Shown here piece after piece: positions 6,767-11,943 of a stretch of 11,943 nucleotides of DNA (its first letter is position 1; the number at the start of each line of letters is the position of its first letter). Below the pieces are notes generated by a model, which did not search any database, was not told where the DNA came from, and was given only the letters and a program-made list of their open reading frames with translations. The translations under genes and the position numbers were made by a program. This stretch comes from an uncultured Thermomicrobiales bacterium. Its GTDB lineage: Bacteria; Chloroflexota; Chloroflexia; Thermomicrobiales; Thermomicrobiaceae. The DNA lies in NCBI GenBank assembly GCA_937891245.1, contig CALAGB010000556.1, forward strand, positions 1 through 11,943. The letters are read 5' to 3'.

Positions 6767-7255
6767 TCATTCGTTGTGTCCGGCCGGCCACGTCTGCATC
6801 ACCTGACGCAACACGCCGAACTCACCGACGTGGTAGGCATTGTGATCCGCCACCAGCATGAACTCGCGGACGTGCGTCTGCCCGTTACCCCACGGGACCG
6901 CCTTTTCCAGATCGAAGTTCTCGTCCTGTACGAGTCGTTCGAGTTCTGCCAGATCGGCACGGAAGCCCGCGATCGTCTCGTCCCATTCGGCCGGCGTCGC
7001 GTCCGCGTCCTTGGCCGGCCAGTAGTCGTCCGGCCACTTCGGCTCTTTGTAATTCGGATCGGTCATGAAGATGAGGATGTCGCGTTGTGTCAGACGTAGA
7101 TGCTCGAGAATGTGCCAGGGCGTGTAACTGCCGTTCGGGATACGGGTGTTGATCTGATCCATCGGGAAATCGGCGATCGCCTCATCGAACGACATATGGG
7201 CGTTCTCGCTGCGTAACAGGCTGAGCAGTTGCCCACGAAGCAATCGGTCGTCCAT
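6767..7255 (-). CDS. DinB-fold metal-binding protein (first of two)
   Basis: Member of the DinB/YfiT four-helix-bundle superfamily, whose members bind a metal through three histidines and include thiol-dependent transferases and many proteins of unknown role. 162 residues. TPWHILEHLR gives His48 and His52 in the second helix, and ADHNAYHVGEFGVLR gives His138 and His142 (HxxxH) near the C-terminus. These supply the expected metal site. The ATG at 7255 is preceded on the - strand by AAAGGAGA (7264-7271) with a good spacer. It diverges from the DUF3830 gene with only 89 bases between them. The name DinB does not mean DNA polymerase here. Cytosolic; actual reaction unknown. Confidence 0.85.
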   Translation of the reverse strand: MDDRLLRGQLLSLLRSENAHMSFDEAIADFPMDQINTRIPNGSYTPWHILEHLRLTQRDILIFMTDPNYKEPKWPDDYWPAKDADATPAEWDETIAGFRADLAELERLVQDENFDLEKAVPWGNGQTHVREFMLVADHNAYHVGEFGVLRQVMQTWPAGHNE

Positions 7256-7294
7256 CTTCGGAGTCTCCTTTCAAGCGCACGGCGACGATGTCCC

Positions 7295-7302
7295 TTTATA
7301 AT
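7295..7302. promoter_or_regulatory. Symmetric -10 element shared by divergent genes
   Basis: The 8 bases tttataat read TATAAT on the + strand (7297-7302) and TATAAA on the - strand (7300-7295). The + start would fall near 7309, 36 bases before the DUF3830 GTG. The - start would fall near 7288, about 33 bases before the DinB-fold ATG. Both leaders contain the ribosome sites. No clear -35 is present on either side. One overlapping -10 could therefore serve both genes. Confidence 0.5.
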
Positions 7303-7344
7303 GCGACGAATTGCGTGACGCAGCCAGACAGAAGGGGAGTTTTC

Positions 7345-7761
7345 GTGAGTCTCATTCGCATTACCGTTGGACCGCTAACCTTCACCGCGCGCTGGGAAGA
7401 CGAAGCGGCACCGAAAACCTGCGCCGCCTTCCGCGCGCAGTTGCCGTTTAAGAACAAGATCATCCAGGCTCGTTGGAGCGGCGAAGCGGCCTGGATCCCG
7501 CTCGGTGACCTCAATCTCGGACTCGGCTTCGAGAACAACACCTGCTATCCGTCGCGCGGCGACATCCTGCTCTACCCTGGCGGATTCAGCGAGACCGAGA
7601 TTCTCTTCCCCTATGGCTCAACCAACTTCGGCAGCAAGATGGGCCAACTTTCCGGCAACCACTTCCTGACCCTCGTCGACGGCCGCGACCAGCTCCCCGA
7701 ACTCGGACGCCTCGTCGTCTGGGAAGGCGCCCAGGACATCGTGTTCGAGTCGATGGCGTAA
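7345..7761 (+). CDS. DUF3830 family cyclophilin-like protein
   Basis: Small soluble protein of the DUF3830 family, which has a cyclophilin-like beta-barrel fold; its activity is not established. 138 residues from the GTG at 7345, which follows AAGGGGAG (7332-7339) closely. The N-terminus is then SLIRITVGPLTFTARWE. An ATG at 7288 is in frame but has no ribosome site and lies in the promoter. Recognisable blocks are APKTCAAFRAQLPF, ARWSGEAAWIPLGDLNLGLG, YPSRGDILLYPGG, SETEILFPYG and QLSGNHFLTL, spanning the whole protein. The family is often found near amino-acid, amide or hydantoin degradation genes, which would suit the nearby oxidoreductase and gamma-glutamyltransferase, but this is contextual. 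It converges with the gamma-glutamyltransferase gene. Confidence 0.85.
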   Translation: MSLIRITVGPLTFTARWEDEAAPKTCAAFRAQLPFKNKIIQARWSGEAAWIPLGDLNLGLGFENNTCYPSRGDILLYPGGFSETEILFPYGSTNFGSKMGQLSGNHFLTLVDGRDQLPELGRLVVWEGAQDIVFESMA

Positions 7762-7763
7762 CC

Positions 7764-7794
7764 GGGAGCGGCCGGGGTGAGGGCCGCCGCTCCC
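7764..7794. terminator. GC-rich hairpin between convergent genes
   Basis: gggagcggc (7764-7772) pairs exactly with gccgctccc (7786-7794) around a 13-base loop; an alternative pairing of cggcc with ggccg shortens the loop. It begins 2 bases after the DUF3830 stop and ends 6 bases before the end of the gamma-glutamyltransferase gene. No T-run, so its strength as a terminator is uncertain. Confidence 0.55.
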
Positions 7795-7800
7795 CTCCGA

Positions 7801-9519
7801 TTACACTCCGATCGCGGTCGCCGGGGTGAACGGGAAGACCCCGGCGCGCAGGTTGCCGCTGTCCGGATCGATCATGACGCCATTGGGGCGGGCGAAGAAG
7901 CTGGAAGAGAGAGACTCTTCGCGGCGCACGATCTGGTGTCCGATCGCTTCCAGACCATCGATGACTTCGGCCGGGAAGCGCGTCGAGATCTCGGTTGCCG
8001 GGCCTTCGCTATGCACGCGCGGCGCCGAAATCGCGGCCTGCATACCCATCTTGAAATCGATCAGGTTGACGATGATCTGATAGACGGCCGACATGACGCG
8101 TCGTCCACCCGGCGAACCGACCGCCGCGAACGGCTTGCCGTCGCGCAGCACGATCACCGGTGTCGCCGCCGACATGACGCGCTTGCCGGGACCAATCGAG
8201 GTGACGGCGCCGGGACGCGGGTCGAACCAGGTCGTGGCGTTGTTGAGCGTGATGCCGGTCCCCTTGATGACCACACCCGAACCGAAGGCGGCACCAAGCG
8301 TCGAGGTAAGTGAGACGATATTGCGATCGCGGTCGATCACCGAGATGTGCGTCGTCTGGCCTTCGCCGGTCACGCCACTTCGCTCGGGATAGACCGCCTC
8401 CCGACCTTCCTCGAACGGCCACGGATCGCCCGGACCTTCATTTGGCGTGGCATGCTGCGGATCGATCGTGCCGCGGCGCACCTCGGCGTAACCGGAGGAA
8501 ACGGCGCCCTTGAGCGGAACCGGCATCAAATCCGGGTCGCCGAGGAACGAGAGCCGGTCGACCAGTCCTCGCCGGAGCGCCTCCGTGATGAGATGCACCG
8601 CTTCGGTCGATTGATAACCGAGACCGGCGAGATCGAAGCCGCCGAGAATCTGCAACGCCTCGGCGACCGACGGATAGCCACTACAAATCAACTGGCCGAG
8701 CACCTGGTAGCCGCGATAATCGATGCTTCCCGGCGTGAACAACCGCGTCTGATGCGCCGCCAGATCCTCTTCGGTGATCAGTCCACCGTTGCGCCGCATA
8801 TCCTCGGCGATGAGTCGCGCGACTTCGCCGTGGTAGACGACGTCGGGCCCCTGTTCGGCGATCAGCGTCAGGGTGCGCGCCAGATCGCTCTGGACGAGCA
8901 GATCACCACGCCCGCCGACCGAAGGCGATGGCGGCGCGCCACTCGGCTTGAAGAAGGTGCGTTTCGATTCCGGGAAGCGATGCAGGTTCTCGTAATCGGC
9001 CGCGATCGACATGGCGACGTAGTGATTGACCTCGAAGCCGTCGCGCGCCAGCTTGATCGCCGGTTGCAGCACCTTTTTCCAGGGGAGTCGTCCATAACGC
9101 CTGTGCGCCTCGCCGAGCAGATGGGGCGTGCCCGGCACCCCCGGGGCCAGCCAGCCGGTGTTGTTGGCGTCATTCTTGGTCGCCGGCCAGCCATACATTC
9201 CCGAGGCGCCGCCATCCGAGAGCACTTCGAACATCTCAGGCCGGATGGCTCGCGGCAGAACGGTGCTGCCGTCGAAGCAGATCATCTCGCCGGTGGCCGC
9301 GTCGCGGTAGACCATGAAGGCGATGCCGCCGACGCCGCTCATGAACGGCTCAACCACCCCGACCGCGAAAGCGGTCGCCACCGCCGCGTCGATCGCGCTG
9401 CCGCCGCGCCGCAGCATTTCGGCGCCTGCTTCGGCGGCCAGCGGCTGCATGGCGGCGACCATGCCGTCGCGCGCCACCGCTTCCGTCTTATCGATGATCC
9501 ATTCACTTCTCGTAGGCAC
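7801..9519 (-). CDS. ggt: Gamma-glutamyltransferase-family protein (Ntn hydrolase)
   Basis: Self-processing N-terminal-nucleophile hydrolase that moves or hydrolyses gamma-glutamyl groups from glutathione-like or gamma-glutamyl compounds. 572 residues. Large-subunit marks are ALRRGG-type GGSAIDAAVATAFAVGVVEP, SGVGG and WLAPGVPGTPHLLGEAHRRYG. The processing site is GEGQ before TTH, making Thr389 the nucleophile and new N-terminus of a 184-residue small subunit. GSPGGRRVMS is the substrate-loop motif. The GTG start at 9519 is set by GGAGG (9527-9531) with a 7-base spacer. There is no signal peptide, unlike the periplasmic E. coli enzyme, so a cytosolic enzyme is predicted, closer to leaderless family members. 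Substrate may differ from glutathione, since this family also includes cephalosporin acylases and other gamma-glutamyl amide hydrolases. All motifs are intact. Confidence 0.92.
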   Translation of the reverse strand: MPTRSEWIIDKTEAVARDGMVAAMQPLAAEAGAEMLRRGGSAIDAAVATAFAVGVVEPFMSGVGGIAFMVYRDAATGEMICFDGSTVLPRAIRPEMFEVLSDGGASGMYGWPATKNDANNTGWLAPGVPGTPHLLGEAHRRYGRLPWKKVLQPAIKLARDGFEVNHYVAMSIAADYENLHRFPESKRTFFKPSGAPPSPSVGGRGDLLVQSDLARTLTLIAEQGPDVVYHGEVARLIAEDMRRNGGLITEEDLAAHQTRLFTPGSIDYRGYQVLGQLICSGYPSVAEALQILGGFDLAGLGYQSTEAVHLITEALRRGLVDRLSFLGDPDLMPVPLKGAVSSGYAEVRRGTIDPQHATPNEGPGDPWPFEEGREAVYPERSGVTGEGQTTHISVIDRDRNIVSLTSTLGAAFGSGVVIKGTGITLNNATTWFDPRPGAVTSIGPGKRVMSAATPVIVLRDGKPFAAVGSPGGRRVMSAVYQIIVNLIDFKMGMQAAISAPRVHSEGPATEISTRFPAEVIDGLEAIGHQIVRREESLSSSFFARPNGVMIDPDSGNLRAGVFPFTPATAIGV

Positions 9520-9559
9520 GGCTCAGCCTCCATTCCCATCATCGTCAGCAGATGGCGTC

Positions 9560-9565
9560 ATAGTA
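9560..9565 (-). promoter_or_regulatory. Possible -10 box for the gamma-glutamyltransferase gene
   Basis: On the - strand this reads TACTAT, four of six consensus bases, and would start transcription about 30 bases before the GTG at 9519. No good -35 is visible. A 7-bp inverted repeat (9589-9595 with 9616-9622, 20-base loop) lies just upstream, between this gene and the preceding DinB-fold gene, and could end that transcript. Confidence 0.25.
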
Positions 9566-9647
9566 ACGCGCATGGAGGCGGCTGAACATCTCCCGCGTCG
9601 GACGTCGAGCGGTGCCGGGAGAAGGACATTGAGGAGGCAGGCTCAGC

Positions 9648-10175
9648 TCAAGCGGTAGCGGCCGGCGCTGCCGGGAGGCCGATGCTTTCACGAATACTCG
9701 CCATATGCGTATCGGTGTGGCGAATGACCAGATCTTCGATCACCCGAGCCGTAGTTACCGGCTCATGACCCAGCAGATGGATATGCCCGATCGCATCCAA
9801 CTGAGCGTCCGTCAGGCTCTTGATGTAACCGACGAGTTCGGCGGAATTTTGGCGCAAGCTGGCAACCGTCTCATCTTGATGCCCATCTTCGTAGGTCGCG
9901 ACCTGTTTGGCATTCGCAGTCGCCAGCATCTCCCAGGTGACCGGAAACGTCTCCCCGCCCGCGATCCCAGCGATTGTTCGAGCGAACGATGGAAACGCGT
10001 TCGCGACATGCTCCACAACCGCGCCGATCGGCCAGCCTTCTTCAACCGAGCGCGCGTTCCACTGCGCCTCGGAGAGGTGCTCGGCGATCGCGATCAATTC
10101 ATCGTTGAGACGCTCCAACTTCGATGCCAACTCGGTTGCCCGTTGGCTTCCTGGCTGAGCTGTCATGTCGCGCAT
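9648..10175 (-). CDS. DinB-fold metal-binding protein (second of two)
   Basis: Second member of the DinB/maleylpyruvate-isomerase-like superfamily in the window. The two are not close copies: they share the fold signature but little else by eye. 175 residues from the ATG at 10175, which follows AGGAGGA (10181-10187) by 5 bases; a TTG at 10196 is in frame but upstream of that site. The expected three-histidine metal site is His56 (VVEHVANAF) with His153 and His157 (IRHTDTHMASI). The middle (residues 40-110) carries the usual W-P and helix pattern. It lies 51 bases behind the sortase gene on the same strand with no strong terminator between, so read-through from the sortase cluster is possible. 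Reaction unknown; thiol-dependent chemistry is plausible from the superfamily. Confidence 0.82.
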   Translation of the reverse strand: MRDMTAQPGSQRATELASKLERLNDELIAIAEHLSEAQWNARSVEEGWPIGAVVEHVANAFPSFARTIAGIAGGETFPVTWEMLATANAKQVATYEDGHQDETVASLRQNSAELVGYIKSLTDAQLDAIGHIHLLGHEPVTTARVIEDLVIRHTDTHMASIRESIGLPAAPAATA

Positions 10176-10226
10176 CGTGTTCCTCCTAATGATCAAACGC
10201 TGCGGAATATCGCCGGAATGAGCGGT

Positions 10227-11024
10227 TTATGCGGGTTTTGCTACGACGATGAGCCGGTGCGTATCGACGCCATACGGCCAGCACGTCACGAGCGTCACAC
10301 GCTCTTCCGGCATCGGCGCCAGATACTGTCCAGCCGCCAGGCGATCGGCGAGCGGGACGCCAACGTCTTTGCGATAAATGATCTCGGTGATGACGTAGCG
10401 ATGGGTCGCCGCAGGCGTGGTGAGGAGCACCTCGTCGCCCAGCTTCGCGTTATGGAGATTCTTGAAGACCTCGCCCTTCCAATCATCATGACCGCTGATC
10501 ACGATGTTCCCGCCCTCACCCGGATTCGCCGACAGGGCGTCATGCCCTGCCGCGTAATCCGCGACCTGTAGCTGTCGCACCGACCGACCTTCGATCGTTA
10601 CGATCTGATACCCAACATCAACGACATTGGTGTCGATCCCGACTGACGAGATCGTTATGTGGGTCGCGCTCGGCAAGGCCGGCGTCGGAGTCGACGCCGG
10701 TTGAGGAACCGCCGTCGCCGACGCTTGGGCCGGAGAGGCCACGATCGGAGGGACCGCGTTCGTTCGAGCATGGGTCGCAGTGGGAGCGGCGGTCGGAGTC
10801 GAGGTCGGTACCGGCGCTTGCGTCGCGAGCGCCGGAATCGTCACCGGTGTTGATTCCGCCAGTTCGGACGCATCGATCATCGCACCTGCGTCGTGACTGG
10901 AGCCGGCCGCGCCCATCAATACCATCAGGGCCAGTCCCAGGAACAAAACCCCAAGAAGGATCAGCAGTTCCCCAGGCCCACTACCGCCTCTCTGAGTCGG
11001 ATGATTGTGCTCGAACTTCGACAT
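10227..11024 (-). CDS. Membrane-anchored sortase (class D/E-like)
   Basis: Cysteine transpeptidase that cuts an LPXTG-like signal and joins surface proteins to the cell wall. 265 residues. An N-terminal helix at about 18-41 (LLILLGVLFLGLALMVLM) anchors it with the catalytic part outside. A Pro/Thr/Ala-rich spacer (about 58-118) follows, then the sortase barrel (about 120-263). The catalytic set is complete: His179 in VISGHDDWKG, Cys248 in VTLVTCWPYG and Arg257 in THRLIVVA. The ATG at 11024 has only a weak ribosome site, but no better start is visible. Two genes upstream on the same strand is a protein ending in LPATG, its likely substrate. Class cannot be fixed by eye; the TLVTCWPYG block and the single N-terminal helix fit class D or E better than the housekeeping class A. 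Confidence 0.92.
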   Translation of the reverse strand: MSKFEHNHPTQRGGSGPGELLILLGVLFLGLALMVLMGAAGSSHDAGAMIDASELAESTPVTIPALATQAPVPTSTPTAAPTATHARTNAVPPIVASPAQASATAVPQPASTPTPALPSATHITISSVGIDTNVVDVGYQIVTIEGRSVRQLQVADYAAGHDALSANPGEGGNIVISGHDDWKGEVFKNLHNAKLGDEVLLTTPAATHRYVITEIIYRKDVGVPLADRLAAGQYLAPMPEERVTLVTCWPYGVDTHRLIVVAKPA

Positions 11025-11035
11025 CTGCTCTGCCC

Positions 11036-11052
11036 GGTTTCATGGTGAAATC
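11036..11052. repeat. Small inverted repeat before the sortase start
   Basis: ggtttca (11036-11042) and tgaaatc (11046-11052) pair over 7 positions, one a G-T wobble, with a 3-base loop. It lies 11 bases upstream of the sortase ATG, in the 89-base gap after the cupredoxin gene, and overlaps where a ribosome would bind. It could be an operator or translation-control hairpin, or chance. Confidence 0.3.
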
Positions 11053-11113
11053 GCGAAGCACGTTGGGCCAGGGTCAGGAGCAGCAAGAGCCGGCACTCAC
11101 CCCAACCAGACCG

Positions 11114-11698
11114 CTAAGCGGTAACAGTGACGGTCCCCTTCATGTACGGATGGAAGGTGCAGTGGTAGGGGAACGTGCCGGCCGTGTCCATAACGTGTGA
11201 GAACTGCTTCTCCGGCTGGATCGGCCCGGAATCGAACGACGTGCCGTCATCCGACGTCACGGTATGTGCCGCACCGCCGGTGTTGGTCCAGGTGATGGTC
11301 GTCCCGACCGCGACGTGCAGGTCGTTTGGCTCGTAGGTCCAAGTCTCATAGTTGAGGCTCGGTTCAACGATCTTGACGTCCTCTGCCGATTGCGTCGCGC
11401 TTCCGGCCTGTGTCGCTGACGCGACCGGCGTACGACTCCCGCTGGGGGAAGCCAGCGAGGTTGCCGCGGGCACCGGTGTCGAGGCCGATGTTCCGGCAGC
11501 GGTCATTGTCATACCGGGCATGTTCGCGTGGTCAAGTGACGTGGCAGCCGTTGCTCCCGTGGCCGGCGCCTCTGTGGTCGTCGACACGGTCGTGGCGGAA
11601 CTTCCACTGCCGCAGGCGGCCAAGAACACGCCTGACAGGCCGACGCCACCGACCAGCGCGCGACGCAGGAACTGCCGGCGAGTCCATTGCTCAGTCAT
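11114..11698 (-). CDS. Tat-exported lipoprotein cupredoxin (amicyanin-like blue copper protein)
   Basis: Predicted one-electron carrier with a type 1 copper centre, held on the outer face of the membrane. 194 residues. Twin-arginine signal TRRQFLR (residues 6-12), hydrophobic stretch, and lipobox LAAC with Cys29 as lipidation site. Residues 31-106 form a Ser/Thr/Ala/Pro linker containing DHANMPGMTM, a His/Met patch. The cupredoxin domain (about 108-194) has ligands His145, Cys180, His183 and Met186; the spacing Cys-x2-His-x2-Met (CTFHPYM) is that of amicyanin and relatives. I start at the ATG at 11698, with AGGAG upstream, because the Tat signal begins there; the frame stays open to 11821 but adds 41 residues over the previous gene's end. 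It lies between the LPATG protein and the sortase. Tat export fits a protein folded with cofactor before transport. Confidence 0.9.
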   Translation of the reverse strand: MTEQWTRRQFLRRALVGGVGLSGVFLAACGSGSSATTVSTTTEAPATGATAATSLDHANMPGMTMTAAGTSASTPVPAATSLASPSGSRTPVASATQAGSATQSAEDVKIVEPSLNYETWTYEPNDLHVAVGTTITWTNTGGAAHTVTSDDGTSFDSGPIQPEKQFSHVMDTAGTFPYHCTFHPYMKGTVTVTA

Positions 11699-11743
11699 TC
11701 CGGTCGATCTCCTTTTCACCGTCTGCGGATACGGCCCGGGCGA

Positions 11744-11762
11744 CGCGGGCTTCTGGCCCGCG
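11744..11762. terminator. Short GC hairpin between LPATG-protein and cupredoxin genes
   Basis: cgcgggc (11744-11750) pairs exactly with gcccgcg (11756-11762) around a 5-base loop. On the - strand it begins 19 bases after the LPATG-protein stop. No T-run follows, so it may only weakly terminate, letting some transcription continue into the cupredoxin gene 82 bases downstream. Confidence 0.5.
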
Positions 11763-11780
11763 CCGCTCCGAGCATCAGGT

Positions 11781-11943
11781 CTACGCGCGCTGCGAACGAC
11801 GTCGCAGGAGTAGGGTTCCACCGGCAGCGAGTCCGAGCCCGACCGCGGCCAGGACGGCCGTGATGTAGAGCGCGCTATCGGTCATGCCGGACTGCGGGTG
11901 TCCGGTCGCCGGCAGGACCTGTCCGCCAGAACCATCGACCGTG
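11781..11943 (-). CDS. LPATG-anchored surface protein, C-terminal fragment
   Basis: The frame is open from the right edge to a TAG at 11781-11783; 53 codons are visible and the rest lies outside the window. The fragment has a complete cell-wall sorting signal: LPATG at 11901-11915, a short polar stretch (HPQSGMTDS), a hydrophobic helix (ALYITAVLAAVGLGLAAGG with LLL) and a basic tail RRRSQRA. This order is the definition of a sortase substrate: the sortase cuts between Thr and Gly and links the protein to the wall. It is followed by the cupredoxin and the sortase on the same strand, so it is the probable substrate of that enzyme. What its extracellular part does cannot be seen. An alternative, chance resemblance, is unlikely given the full three-part signal and a sortase two genes away. 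Confidence 0.88.
   Translation of the reverse strand, partial: TVDGSGGQVLPATGHPQSGMTDSALYITAVLAAVGLGLAAGGTLLLRRRSQRA
11901..11915 (-). other. Sortase recognition motif LPATG
   Basis: The codons CTG CCG GCG ACC GGA on the - strand spell LPATG, 38 codons before the stop, the usual distance for a sorting signal with membrane helix and basic tail. Confidence 0.85.

Noticed and set aside
8347..9585. Long open frame on the + strand opposite the gamma-glutamyltransferase gene (412 codons).
   Set aside because: It is the antisense of a gene with complete family motifs; its translation is rich in Arg and low-complexity, has no recognisable domain, and no ribosome site was seen.
9705..10571. 288-codon open frame on the + strand opposite the second DinB-fold gene and the sortase.
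   Set aside because: It spans two well-supported - strand genes and the gap between them; long antisense frames are expected at this GC content.
10681..10810. Repeated gtcggagtcga (10684-10694 and 10792-10802) within the sortase gene.
   Set aside because: It encodes the Ser/Thr-Pro-rich spacer of the sortase; low-complexity coding explains it.
1..11943. Search by eye for CRISPR arrays, tRNA genes, insertion sequences or phage genes.
   Set aside because: No evenly spaced repeats, no T-loop or cloverleaf candidates, no transposase or integrase-like frames were found.

Overview
The window is GC-rich bacterial chromosome with ordinary Shine-Dalgarno sites and no tRNA, rRNA, CRISPR array or transposase that I can see. 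A dipeptide-type ABC transporter, a leaderless gamma-glutamyltransferase, a DUF3830 cyclophilin-like protein, two DinB-fold proteins, a LysM/transglycosylase, a Tat-exported lipoprotein cupredoxin and a sortase with an LPATG protein all fit a Gram-positive-type envelope. I infer a Chloroflexota bacterium, perhaps Thermomicrobia-like. This rests on gene content, not on a marker gene.

Left third, + strand (1-4433): the 3' part of a family-5 solute-binding protein gene, two DppB/DppC-type permeases and a DAO-family FAD oxidoreductase. A perfect 12-bp hairpin lies between the binding-protein and first permease genes. No ATPase subunit is present. A 403-bp gap (4434-4836) follows. It carries an imperfect 13-bp inverted repeat, a run of GTGA/TCAC dyads, a perfect TGCCAA-A-TTGGCA palindrome and a good sigma-70-like promoter for a secreted LysM + SLT transglycosylase (4837-5724).

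Middle (5725-9520): the transglycosylase converges with a HAD hydrolase (- strand) across two hairpins. Then come a DinB-fold protein (-) and a DUF3830 protein (+), which diverge from 89 bp holding one symmetric -10 element. The DUF3830 gene converges with a cytosolic gamma-glutamyltransferase (-). The transporter, oxidoreductase and gamma-glutamyltransferase suggest peptide or amino-acid scavenging, but that link is inferred from position only.

Right part (9521-11943, all - strand): a second DinB-fold protein, a membrane-anchored sortase, a Tat/lipobox amicyanin-like blue copper protein and, at the right edge, the C-terminus of a protein with an LPATG sorting signal, membrane helix and Arg-rich tail. 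This last fragment is only 53 codons long and easily missed. Read in transcription order it is sortase substrate, copper lipoprotein, sortase: a candidate cell-surface copper/electron-transfer cluster and the most interesting part of the window.
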